This document shows positions 44,821 to 56,880 of a DNA stretch of 64,000 nt, in pieces (the stretch's first letter is position 1; the number at the start of each line of letters is the position of its first letter). Source of the stretch: Epiperipatus broadwayi. Its lineage: Eukaryota; Onychophora; Udeonychophora; Euonychophora; Peripatidae. Location of the stretch: the NCBI GenBank assembly GCA_028023455.1, contig JAQFVV010000020.1, positions 3,705,092 to 3,769,091 of the forward strand, in the 5' to 3' direction. The notes under the pieces were generated by a model. That model was given only the letters and a program-made list of their open reading frames with translations. It was not told where the DNA came from and did no database searches. Made by a program: the position numbers and the translations under genes.

Positions 44821-47800
44821 TAATGGTCAGATTTGTATAGTCAGCAAAACTAATCTTAGGAACCAAGTAACGATCATTATATTTCTGTATGCAACATTAA
44901 TATAAACATTACCACAGATAGTATAAAGTCAAACCTCATTACCTATGCCGCTAGGACAATTTTCACAGGGAAATTGCATCAGATGTTAGCATATATGCCT
45001 TTTTATATTGTTCTGAGATCAGGGAGATATATTAAGATCTCTTTAAAATTAAAAAAAAAAAAAAGCTAATTGTGGTAAACAAAACACAAATATGAGAGAT
45101 AATGTGTATAGAGATAAATTTATTATTAATAATTTAAAAAACAAATAGAATAAAGTTCATATGACTAGATTTAAAATCGATGATTATATTGCATTTCTTA
45201 CAGGTTAAAAATGACATAGTAACTAAACATCACAATTATCATTACTTACATTCAATAGAGTGTCTATAGACTTTATATGTCTTAATAATCTCCAGGTTGG
45301 ACATTCTACAATGATGCAACTATTAATTACTTCTTAATTAAGCAAGATGAAGATAGGAGTATTTATTTAACCATATTTAAGTTATTTATATTTTGCAGAT
45401 GATGTAGTTGTTTTGGCAAATAATGCTTTAGAGCTGCAGGAAATGTTGTAGGAGCTATCAGATGAAAGTAGGAAAATAGGACGTAAGTTATATGTTAAAA
45501 GACTAAAGTAATATTTAATGGATTTTCTCAAAATATGAAAATAAAGATTGATTATGATGAGTTAGAAGAAGTTAACAGCTACAAATACCTTGGTTAGATT
45601 ATTAATACAGATGGAAACAGATAATGGATTAAATTAATCATAGAATTAATCTTGGTTGGATTGCTTTTGGTAGAAATAACTTGATACTAAAAGGAAATAT
45701 GCCTATGTGTTTGAAAAGGAAGGTTTTTAATAAATGTGTTTTACCAGTTTTTACTTATGAATCTGAGACTTGGACACTTAATAGAAGAGCAATACAGAGG
45801 CTTCAGATCATGCAAAGAAGTATGAAGAGATGCATGTTGGGAGTAACAAGAAAAGATTGAAAATGAAATATATGGGTAAGAGAACAAACAGGTGTTACTG
45901 ACCTCATTGATATAATCAAAAGACAAGTGGAGTTGGCGAGGACATATTGCTAGAAGAGATGATAATAGATGGATGATTAAAATCTTAAACTTGATTCCAA
46001 GAAATAGTAAAAGACCCAGAAAGAGACCACATGTGAGATGGATGGATGAAATATGAAAGTGTGCAGGGGTGATGTGGAGAAGAGAAGCTAAAGATCAGAG
46101 AAGATGGATTGAACTTGGAGAGAAGAGAAGCTAAATATCAGAGAAAATGGATTGAACTTGGAGAGACCTTCATCCTGCTGTGGATTGATAATGATTAATG
46201 GTGATGATGATTAAAATCACAATCTTTAATAGATGACTGAAATGGACTTAGAATTATGAATGACAATATGCTTCAACATCAGGCTTTAAAAATACATTTA
46301 AAAATAACTGAATGTGATGCTAGGTTATCAAAAACAGGAGAGTATATTTGATCATGAAACAGAGATGGGATATGTCTACCTTAGCAAGGCCATACCCAAA
46401 AATTTTATCAGATCAAAGAGTCGCATGAAGCAAAAATAAATGTCTGCTTTTATAACCAGTAATGAACTTATTCCTATCAAGCAGGAAATTTGTCTGCACT
46501 GATAATAATATTATGGACAATAATAAAGATTCTCCAAATGTTTAATATGGGAGATATATCTGCCTTGTCATCACTATGTCAAGAGATACTCAGCCAATTC
46601 ATTTTTATAAAGCAGGAATGATACTCTGCTTGAAGAACAAAATACAAGTTAATCAAAAAATATAAATAATTCAACAATGCAATTTATTTAAAGAAGGAAT
46701 GAGCAATAAATAATTCTTAATTATTAAAGCCTGGAAATTAATGGAAAAACAAAGCAAGCATGAGTAGCCACATTATAAGTTTAAACAAGCAGTCATCTAT
46801 TACTTTACTTGGTTAAATTAATATCTAAATGGTTTATCCAATATAGATACTTAAAAAAATTAAAGATTTGAATAATACCTGCTCAATTGAAGGTCCATTA
46901 TAGAGATTGTACTTACACATACTAAGAAATATAATATCCATATGGTAGTTCAAGAAGTCTGTGATTTAGGTACATAAGTATTATGAAACATTTATGAGGC
47001 TAATGTAAATTCAATGATACATATATTTGTTCCTTCAAAAATATATATAAATTAACCTTATATTGTTTTTAAAACTAATCCACTTTTTTTATATTTGTTA
47101 AAAAACTGTTTTTTTCATCTTGATAATTGCAAGAGCAAAGTTTTAATTGAAACACATATCTGAGTATATTTTAGAAAAACAAAACCTTTGAGCCAGGTGA
47201 GGAAGGGGAATCAAAATGTTTTTGCACTATTGATTAATAAGCTTTCTTTTAGGGGGAAATATGATTTTTGAATTAAGAGACAAAAATATATTTACTAAAT
47301 AGCCTTCCATCACTTGGTCACCCAAACATTAAATCTAACCCACATATACAATTTAAAAATGATTGTATGTAGTAATACATTCAATCATTCTTAACAAATA
47401 CTGGTTAAATTTATGCATATGTATAATATTCAAGTAAAACATAATATTAAAGAAGAATATTGAACACACAAAAACATAAACAAAAGAGAAACATCAAATG
47501 CACATTAATTCTTTTACTGGTATAGAATTGCAGAGATTTCATGATGAGAGTTTAATGTTACCAATTACTTTCATGAAGGATTTTAAAACACAGCAAGATA
47601 TAAAGAGCCGCATATAGGTATGACAATAACTAGCATTCATGATTCAATTCACTTTTTTGACCCTAGATAGCACTTTTCTTGGATATTAATGCTTAATTCT
47701 GGAGACAGGCTGGTTCTTTAGAATAGCACATGACTGAGAATGGTATAATTGATTAGGCAGCTTATTTCTTGAATGATTGGCAAGGCAGATCAGCAAGCTA

Positions 47801-47975
47801 AATTCATTTATGATGGCAGAAACATTGGCACAGTACACTAGTCAGAAGACAACACATGAGCAGCAGGTTACCAACTCCATCAGATTTCAAACTCATGCTT
47901 CCTTGGAATGGCAAAGGGGAAGTGAATACAAGCTTTTACTCATAGGTTAGCATAATATGTGGCTTCTAATAGCTA
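44821..47975 (+). repeat. Inverted repeat 2, left arm (about 2.3 kb plus an inserted RTE fragment)
   Basis: Reverse-complementary to 50655-52928. For example TAATGGTCAGATTTGTA (44821) matches 52912-52928, the block at 45290-45380 matches 52270-52360, the block at 46330-46480 matches 52020-52160, and the block at 47700-47970 matches 50660-50930. Identity by eye is roughly 70-80%. Colinearity is broken only by the RTE insertion at 45380-46213. Confidence 0.8.
45380..46213 (+). pseudogene. RTE-type LINE, 5'-truncated fragment
   Basis: Starts at the catalytic box (YFADDVVVLANNALELQEML, then a stop) and runs to the C-terminus (RRDDNRW near 45950, KRPRKRPHVRWMDE near 46010). It ends with a GGTGATGATGATT tail, 3'-complete like the 60-kb copy. 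A 35-bp piece near the end is duplicated (GAGAAGAGAAGCTAAA repeated). It interrupts inverted-repeat arm 2: the flanks ATTTATTTAAC and ATTAAAATCACAATC are contiguous in the other arm. Confidence 0.78.
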
Positions 47976-49573
47976 AGTATTGATGAGCTTTTTAAAACTT
48001 AGCATATGGATTGTGAACAAACTTAAGAATTCTCTCATAAAACATCAGTTTGAATATTTTTTTCTCATCAAAATATGAACCCTATTTTGATATTTACTTA
48101 GGTATTTATACTATTTTTTAAGAAAAGGCATTTGGATTACTTTTCATTAAAAATATTTCTGATGATAATAATTTTCATCAGCTTAAGTACAATTAAACCT
48201 GTTCTTTTTTATTAATTAAGATTTTTTCCAAATTCCAAATATCTTTTGTCTACTTGCAATCCTTACAGTAATTAAGCATTAATTAACATCTTTTTACCAT
48301 AAGACCAACCATTGTAAACATCAGCCTTTAAATAAATAATACCCAGACAATTATTCTACTCTTTATTAATTAGTTTTAATAAAAAACCTACCAGTGTCCT
48401 GTAATTAACTTGCTTTTACAAATTTTATTAAAATTGAATGCTAAGGAATTTTAAGTATCTTAAATTTTAATTAGTTATTTTTTACCAGAAATTTCTAGAA
48501 TCTGTTATGCATTTGAACATTACTAATTATTTATCTAATCTCAGCTAACTGTTTTCATCACACTTACATGTGCCTGCATTCATTTTGATAAGCTTTTAAA
48601 AATTTTTTATAAAATAAAATTTGAAATTTCCTATAACACAGTTTAAAAATATTTAGGTACAAATTGCCATGAAGCATATATATGTAAGCATATATATAGC
48701 TTCAATATAAATGAGTAAAACAAGCATTTAAGTACCAATTGCTGCAGTTTATATCCAAATAATGGGGTGCCTTCATCAAAGAGATCATCTCAGTTTGGCT
48801 AAACTTTTGTTTAAATAATCTGCTGAAAGGGAGAGGAAGAGAAAAAGAAAAAAGACTTAAAACATTTAACTCTCATATTCAATGCTTTTCAAGATGATTA
48901 AATCTTTAAATAAATGCCTTATTATTGTGTATGAAACAAAAGTTAAAGTTGGAGGGGCATAAACCCAATACCAGAATCTAAAAAATGAAAAACCCTTTTA
49001 TAGTAACGTACTTAAATTGAAAAACCACAAAAGCCAATTTGTAAACTCTGTACAATGACAGGATATGGAAAATCATATTATGACATGTTAAAGTAAAAAA
49101 ATGGATAAAGAATACATGTTTGAACATAACATAAAATCCAAAACAAATAGAAATATAGAAGTATGTACTTTGAAACCACTTTAATGAGCTCAATATCAAA
49201 AGATCAGATTGTGTCATTTTATTATAATTTTTTGTTTTTAAATGTAATAATTGTCAACATACTTTTGCCTGAGAATGATATATATTTTTTTGTATTTGTT
49301 TCATTTATTTGATCATGTAAATACCACACGTTTTTAAATAATTATGTACTTTGTTTTATTTCAATAACAAATTGAATTGAATTGAAAAATTATTATTATT
49401 ATTAATCATATGTAAATAAGCATTTATTTTATATAGTGTATGTTTACAATTGCCAGTACTTCAGATTTGCTCATATATAAGCATTTGAGTCATAGGAATA
49501 AGAGATTCCTTTTATTTCTGCATAAAATACTATATCTTGTATTGGTGAGAAAGTATTCATTTATTATTAACAC

Positions 49574-49606
49574 TTGTTGTTGTTGCTGCTGCTACTGTTG
49601 TTGTTG

Positions 49607-49680
<74 letters not shown>

Positions 49681-49744
49681 GGTACTGCTGCTGCTACTGC
49701 TCCTAATCCTACTATTCCTATTACTGCTATTACTGATATTACTG

Positions 49745-49783
<39 letters not shown>

Positions 49784-49890
49784 TTACTATTATTGTTGTT
49801 GATGATGTTGTTATTGTTGTTATTATTATTATCATTATCATCATCATCATTATTGTTGTCAATATTATTATTATTATTACTACTATGTTT
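49574..49890. repeat. Compound trinucleotide microsatellite
   Basis: TTG, then a long TTA/ATT run, then CTG/CTA, ACT, and again TTG, ATT and ATC units over about 315 bp. This is simple-sequence DNA without coding meaning. Confidence 0.95.
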
Positions 49891-50396
49891 CAACAATAAC
49901 TGTATTAAACTTTGTTTGGTTTGATTGCAAAGATTACAGTGGTAATCTTGAGGGTGGGGATTAAATAGTTCAATATTTAAAGTTGCATTAATCATTTGTA
50001 ATTTATATTTAAGTATAAAAAATTTTAAATTATTAATATATCTGCAAAAAACTTAAATTCTCTCTTCATGTTGTTAAGGCATAATTCAATATATAAAAAC
50101 CAGAACCACTAATCATTAAGCAGTTGTTTGCAGTATTTTAAATTAGAATCTCTCTGGTTGCTTGAGAAGAGATCAAGTTGCCACATTTATGTCTAGAAGA
50201 GGAATTCTGGAATCCCTATTGTTAAGCTGCTTAAGTTGCTTTATAAATGTTGATAGAAGTCGTTTGGCATTATTTCTAGAATAAATGTACATTGAGTATA
50301 TCAAAATGCAAATAATATAAATGTATGAGCCTGGGATTTGGGTGTCATAGAATTTTGATATGAGTTAGTTATTTGCTAAATTGAGAGTTTTGGTTG

Positions 50397-50399
<3 letters not shown>

Positions 50400-50440
<41 letters not shown>
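50400..50440. repeat. (TA)n microsatellite
   Basis: Uninterrupted alternating TA of about 40 bp. Confidence 0.95.
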
Positions 50441-50442
<2 letters not shown>

Positions 50443-50654
50443 ATGAGATTGCAAATTTTATTCAAATCTTGATATAAGCAGAAAATATGTAGCTGTGTTT
50501 CTTCAGTTGCATGACAAAGACCACAAAATTGATTAATGTGTTTGTACAGCTGTCAATATCTGATAAAGTATGAGATAGGTAAGTATGTCTGATTAAAAAA
50601 TCATAATTTTGATTCAAGTGACCATCTCTGGATTTTGAGTTCATGAATTATTTG

Positions 50655-52541
50655 GTTTCTAGAAAACACACATAATGTCTTGTGAGTAGAAAGCTTGTGT
50701 CTACTTCCCCTTTGCCATCCCAATCTCAGGAATGCACGAGTTTTAAGTCTTTATGAAGTTGATTAAATGCTGCCCATCTGAAGTCAGCTATCCAGAGTAC
50801 CTGTGCTGATTTTCCTACCATCCTAAATGAATTCATTCTGCTGGCTGGCCATGCCTTCACTCAAGAAATAAGCTCCCTAATCAATTATGCCACACTCAGT
50901 CTTAGGCTACTATAAAAAACCAACCTATCTCCAGAATTAAAGATCATCCAGGATTGAATGACTGTGAATTCCATCATGAAAGCTACATATCATATCTATT
51001 TACATTTCTTCATATATTTCCATGTTTTAAAGAAATACTTCATGAAGATAATCACAGAAACATTGAACTCTAGACATGAGATTCTGTAACCTGATATACT
51101 TGTAAAACAATTTATATACATTTGATGTTTCCCTTTTATGAGAACTATTTATTTATTTTTGTGTTATTTTCTTTAATATTGTTTTATTTTAATATACATA
51201 TATGTTAAACTAACTTGTTATTTGCAATCATTCTTACATATATGCACTAGATCAGAAGGTGGGGGATATTTTGTAAATATATTTCATCACTTAAATTCTG
51301 AGATTCATCTCCTCTCCCCTAAAATAAAGCTAATTAATCGAAAGCAGAAAGATGTTTTTAATCCCCCATCCCTCACCTAGCTCAAAGATTTTGTTTTTTA
51401 TAAAAAAAAATAATCAGATATGCTTTTCATTTAAAAGATGAGCAAATCAGGTTTTATAAACAAATATAAAAATGAGCTAAATTAGTTAAAAAAAACAATG
51501 TTAAAAATAATGTTAATTTATATTTTTTGAAGGGACAAATATATATGTCAGTTAATTTACATTAACCTTATAAGCATTTCATTAGAATTATATATCTCAA
51601 TTACAGACCTCTCAAGCTATGCATAATGTATTTCTTAATATATGGAGTGTGATCTGTGAGATGGCTCTTCCATTAAGCAGGGTTTATTAAACTTTTTGTT
51701 TATGAATATTTATAGTGGAAAAGTGATTTGACCTTAAATAGGTAAAGTAATATATGATCACTTGTTTAAGCTTGTAAGAAGTATATTCATGCTTGTTTTG
51801 TTTTTTTTTTAATTTCCAAACTTGTCTTGCTGAGCTATTTATATATGTTGATTAATTCATATTTGTTTCTCAAGCATACATTGATTCCTGCCTTGTGGGA
51901 CTGGATTGACTGAGTATACTCTGGATATGGTCACACCAAGATGAATGTATCTCTTATATACATGCTCAAATAATTTTTGCTGCTGTTCGTAACATTATTA
52001 TCAAGGCAAAAAATTTCCTCTTTGATAATAAAAAGTTCATTACTGGTTGTAGGATCAGACATTAATTCCTGCTTCATATGATTCTCTGATTTGATGAAAT
52101 TTCTGAATATGACAGATGGGCATATCCTATCTCTGCTTCATTATCAGTTATACTCTTCTGTTTTTGATAACCTAATACCACACTGAATCTTATAATATAT
52201 TTTAAATCCTTTTCTTGCAAGTGTGCAGTTAGTCATAATTTTAATTCCATTGCAGTTATCTATTAATGATTGCGACTTTAATACAGTTAAATAAATACTC
52301 CTAGCTTCACCCTGTGTAATTCTCTATTAATTAATAAACATTGTAGAATGTCCACCTTGGAGGTTATTAAGACATATAAAGCCTACAGCCCCTCTATTGC
52401 ATATAAGTTAGTGATAATTAAACTGTTTAGTTACTAATTAATTGTTTTTTACCTGTAAAAAATGCAATATAATTGTAGGTTTAAATCTAGTCATATAAAC
52501 TTTTATTTTACTTTTGTTTCTTTATTACTGTTATTAATAAA

Positions 52542-52583
<42 letters not shown>

Positions 52584-52928
52584 AAGAGGTAGTTAATTCT
52601 GACTCTTTTTTCGTTTATGTAAACAAATTTTACACTTGTTCGGTGGTTTTGGTAAAGCGCCATCTTTTGAACATATATATATATAACCTCTTGCATTTGT
52701 GTGTTGTTTACCACAAATAGTATTTTTTTTACTTTCAACTATCTTTTATATCTCCCTAATTTCATCTGGATGCAGTAGTCATATGGTAATTGGGGGCATG
52801 GTTAATGAGATTCGACCTTGTATTATTTGTTGTAATGTTTATATCGATGTTAGACACAGGAACATGAGTTAGTGATCAGTCCTTGGTTCCTAAGATTAAT
52901 TTTTCTGACTACAAATCTGACCATTACA
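50655..52928 (-). repeat. Inverted repeat 2, right arm
   Basis: Mirror of 44821-47975 without the RTE insertion. Includes a (CT)n(TA)n tract at about 52541-52581 that the left arm lacks. Confidence 0.8.
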
Positions 52929-53329
52929 ATATATCTGCAAGAATAAGTTGAAGTCAAAACTTATTGCAAATTAACTAAATTGTGAGTACATTTAAAGATT
53001 GTTATCTTTACATTTTATATTAACAAAATTTTTGGAAAGCACTTTTTTTATTTGAAATTATGATAAAAAAAATAGCGTTTCTAAAAATTTTCATATAATT
53101 TGCAAATTTCAAAATATTGTTCAAATTAGCAGATTGAATTTGAAAGTAATAGGCAAGTAAAAGATTTCAAGTTATTCAAGTAGCAAGTGAGATATCTCAT
53201 TCACATAAGTTATATTTTAGGATAAATTAGATTTTATTTGTAAACAAGGATACTATTCGAAGATAATTTTTAAAATTGGATTTCTACAATTAAGATAAAC
53301 AGCGATTACCTTTAATTAATATAATTTAT
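52929..53329. other. Intronic stretch with no recognised feature
   Basis: AT-rich; nothing supportable. Confidence 0.4.
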
Positions 53330-53615
53330 TATCTTCAGAAATATTACCAAAATCACACTTTTCTTTATTTTGTTGTAATATTCTATAAATACAATTTATC
53401 CAAACCACATCAAACACTTTTTAGAAAAACTATTTATTTGTATATACATACATGGACCTACATTGTGACTGTTCTGCAGTCTTCTTCAGAACCAGTTAAA
53501 GTGAACTGGTTTTGAAGAAGACTGTAAGATAGTCAAAACATAGGTATGTATACATTTACACACACAAATAAAGAGTTTTGCTAACAAGTGTTCAAAGTGG
53601 TTTGGATAAATATCT
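53330..53615. repeat. Repeat family M, palindromic copy 2
   Basis: Arms of about 105 bp meet near 53505, running from TTTATCCAAACCAC (53394) to its complement at about 53615. The centre contains CTGAAGAAGACTG...CAGTC-type hairpins in both orientations. The leading block TTATCTTCAGAAATATTACC is shared with the copy at 16.4 kb. Confidence 0.72.
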
Positions 53616-54434
53616 TGCAGGAACAAATTCAAAATGCTTTAGAATTTATATACAAAAAAAATCTGAAACATGGCATTTATTTTAAGTTAAGGAAAGATTA
53701 ATAATTTCAGAGAAGCCTTAATGCAAATGTCCAACATTTCATATCTCAGCTATGCATACAATAATTTCTCATGTTACATAGACATAATCTACTTACATGG
53801 AGATAATATTCTGGATAAACCACAAAAGACTTATACCGTACGTTATTACTTATGAAAAATTTTAACTTAAAAAATATTCTTATTTTTTACATACTTCTTT
53901 TTTTATTCACTTTAATTTCCACAAACATCATGATTATTATTATGTTCATCATCATCGTTATCATCAAAAATATCCTATCCCCAAGAATAAATATTAAAAT
54001 AATAGAAAAATCAAAAGTAATGATAAATATAATTTTGCAATTTACATTTATAAATGCGCAAATATATACATTTGACATATAATTTTTGATGCCTTTTATA
54101 TAACAACTTTAGTATGGTTAGCTTATTATTTTAGTAAATGATATGTATTGAGAATATTTCCAGGTGCCATCTTAAACAGTTAAAATTTAAAATATACAAA
54201 AATATTATGCAAATAGGAATACATTTTTGAGAAAGAGGCAAATCATATTTATATTGTAAAACCTGTTAAGAGATTCTCCAAAAAGATGGGTATTCATTTC
54301 TTTCACTGGTATATTATAGCTAAGAACAAAATACAATGAAAATAATTACATAACAGCTTTATATATTTTAGAAAGATAACTTTATGGGAGAACTTGTTAA
54401 AAAAGAGTATGGAAGATATTAATCATGATATATA
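53616..54434. other. Intronic stretch with no recognised feature
   Basis: AT-rich. Overlapping open frames at 53852-54082 on both strands are Ile/Phe-rich low-complexity sequence. Confidence 0.4.
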
Positions 54435-54664
54435 TATATAATCAAAACTACCCCAAATCCAAAATTCAACCAGACCAGCATAAAAATAATATTAAAACAC
54501 AACCAAAGGTTTCACTGCTACAAGCAGACTTCTCAAGTGTAAAGAACTACAAAAACTACACTTGAGAAATCTGCTTGTAGCAGTGAAACCTTTGGTTGTG
54601 TTTTAATATTATTTTTATGCTGGTCTGGTTGAATTTTGGATTTGGGGTAGTTTTGATTATATAT
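54435..54664. repeat. Near-perfect 107-bp palindrome P4
   Basis: Arms 54435-54541 and 54557-54664 are almost identical in reverse complement around a 15-base loop, implying recent formation or gene conversion. One diverged arm occurs at about 14510-14640. The outer sequence past the right arm (GACTAGTTTAGC) is also shared with that copy, so the true unit is longer than the palindrome. Confidence 0.85.
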
Positions 54665-54695
54665 TGACTAGTTTAGCTTTATGCTTGTAATGTTT

Positions 54696-54697
<2 letters not shown>

Positions 54698-54756
<59 letters not shown>
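54698..54756. repeat. (TA)n microsatellite
   Basis: About 58 bp of alternating TA just after palindrome P4. The following stretch to 55879 is AT-rich with no recognised gene. Confidence 0.95.
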
Positions 54757-54757
<1 letters not shown>

Positions 54758-55879
54758 CCAGTTTGAAACTCAACTTTTTTCTTTATTTCAGTATTAATAT
54801 GGTCTATCCATCTATAAATCGCTGATGATGATAAGAGAAACTTTCTATACTAGGGTCATGGAAGTCACTTCAACCTCCAACACCAGAACAGTTTCTGGAT
54901 TTTGCCTTTATTAGTGAGACTTAACATTTAAAGCTCTAAGTAATGCAGTTTTGCATCTAACAAACATTTTAAATTCCATTTTACTATTTAAGCAATTCAA
55001 AACATTAAAGTTCAATTTTCTTGGACCATTAAAGGACACGTAAATATAAATTTAAGTTTGATATTGAAAGTGTTAAGATTCTTCAAGAAGAAAGAAACCA
55101 TGATAAAAGAAAAATCAAGGAGACAATTTTAATAGATAGAAATAAAATGAATATAACTAATATACAAGCCTCTAATATTAAAATTCAGGATTCATGGGAT
55201 TTGAGTTGATGACATTTGCTTCTATTATGTTTTTAAAATTTAATGGCAGTTGAGGAAGGTTAGATAATTAACCGAAAGTATTTCTGCTGATTGAAAAACT
55301 ATATAATGGTTAATTACTGTTATATTTATTATTTTTATTGTTCTATATGTATATAGTATAAATAGTGATAATAAGTATTTTTATAACAATTATAAAACCT
55401 CAACACTTTCAGTTACTTTCATAAAAGGTTTAGGAGTTGGGAAATGTTATAAAGATAATTAAAAATATTTATGTTTTATAATTGTTATTTATAAATATTT
55501 ATTACCATCATTAATACTTAATAGTTTTATTTTTTAATATCACAATTATTAATCACTAATTGGTGTTTTATTTAGTTTATATTTTGTATTTGCTTAAACA
55601 TTCAGGTAGTAATTAAGAATAAGTTTCATTCAATAGATTTTAATTAATGTATTCAGATCAGAGTCAATCCAAATTTTTTTATCTCTGTATACTTCCATTT
55701 TGTAGTTGTAATAAATCATATATGGATTCACTATCATTAATATAATTTATTTTTAAAAAAATATTTAATGCTACTTTATATATATTAATATTCCCTATTG
55801 CTTGGTTACATTATAATTTCATGAAATTTTTTACCTCATGATAATGTTTAGAGTTGAATAAATTAATTGATATACTTAC

Positions 55880-56041
55880 TAATTTTGTCTTCTTCTTTCA
55901 GAGTCAGAATTGTATGTAAGGTTTCTACAAACAATGACCCTCTAATGATTAGCTGTTCCAAACATTTGCACTTTTGCAAAAAAAGGAGAAGATCATTATC
56001 AATCCGTTCTTCCCAGCCAATCAGACGAAGTGTTAATTTTC
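55880..56041 (-). CDS. Minus-strand gene, internal exon (possible F-box/LRR-like protein)
   Basis: Minus strand: acceptor TTGTGCATTAG at 56042, then a 162-bp exon (phase 1 to phase 1) and a consensus GTAAGT donor at 55879. It encodes KLTLRLIGWEERIDNDLLLF, then LQKCKCLEQLIIRGSLFV and ETLHTILTLKEEDKI. Spaced leucines in the pattern L-x-L-x-x-I-x-W and C-x-x-L-x-x-L-I-I-x-G resemble leucine-rich-repeat strands of F-box proteins. I cannot name the family member. Codon content (GGC TGG, CGG, CTG) is clearly less AT-biased than the surroundings, supporting a real exon. Confidence 0.6.
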
Positions 56042-56137
56042 CTAATGCACAATATATAAATTCAAATAATTTTAATAAGCATATAAATAAACTACAAAAT
56101 ATTAAATATATAGGGCCAGAATATATAAGAGAGTTGT

Positions 56138-56880
56138 AAACATTAATTTTTATTAAGCACATGGTCAGCACATAAATACATATAAGGTTTTAACTTTAAT
56201 ACTATACACCTTGAGTGCTTAATTTTACCATGAGAAGGACCTCTACAAATTTTAACCCATAAATCATTATAACTTTATAAAGATAAGAGTAGCCTTTTAT
56301 CTTGTACCTACTTTCTAATTATGTAGGCAAATCTAAAGCCTTTTGATTTGAGAGTGTGAAGCTATTAAGTTCTTCACTACTTAAGTCCACTACCTCATTT
56401 AGAAATCAACATTCACAAAATCTTTCTATTCATAATGAGTTAATATTTGGATCTTATAATTAGAAATATTTCATATCAATTTAAAGTTGTAAACATTATT
56501 TCTTATTAAGTGCATAGTCAGCACATAAATGCATATAAGGGTTTAAATTTAATACTATGTACCTTGAGTGCTTAATTGATTTGAAATAATACTAATTATA
56601 TGATCCAAATATTAACTCAATATGAATAGAAAGATTTTGTGAATGTTGATTTCTAAATGAGGTAGTGGACTTAAATAGTGAAGAACTTAATAGCTTCACA
56701 CTCTCAAATCAAAAGGCTTTAGATTTGCCTATATAATTAGAAAATAGATTCAAGATAAGAGGCCACTCTTATCTTTATAAAATCATAATCTTGTGTTAAG
56801 ATTTGTAGAGATTGCTCTCATGGTAAAATTAAGCACTTAAGGTGCATAGTATTAAGGTTAAAACCTTATATGTATTTATA
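56138..56880. repeat. Palindromic repeat R3 (about 310-bp arms)
   Basis: Arms 56175-56482 and 56573-56880 are inverted copies. The spacer of about 90 bp repeats, in direct orientation, the sequence at 56138-56230 (AAGTGCATAGTCAGCACATA against AAGCACATGGTCAGCACATA). Related pieces occur at 22.65, 25.3-25.7 and 35.6 kb. Confidence 0.8.

Larger units (their letters stand above)
47976..50654. other. Spacer of inverted repeat 2
   Basis: AT-rich spacer holding the compound trinucleotide microsatellite (49574-49890) and a (TA)n tract (50400-50440). No gene: open frames over the microsatellite are poly-Leu, poly-Ile, poly-Tyr or poly-Asn artefacts. Confidence 0.5.
38972..55879 (-). other. Inferred intron of the minus-strand gene (about 16.9 kb)
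   Basis: Lies between a GTAAGT donor (55879-55874, minus) and a T-rich TTTTTCAG acceptor (38974-38972). Phases agree across it. It contains the ribozyme-bearing element cluster and inverted repeat 2. Further small exons inside cannot be excluded. Confidence 0.45.

Noticed and set aside
49440-49995. Four overlapping long open frames (poly-Leu, poly-Ile, poly-Tyr, poly-Asn)
   Set aside because: They are translations of a trinucleotide microsatellite on both strands, with no surrounding coding signal.
54818-54860. CTGATGATGATAAGAGAAAC as a hammerhead
   Set aside because: No stem II can form between the two boxes.
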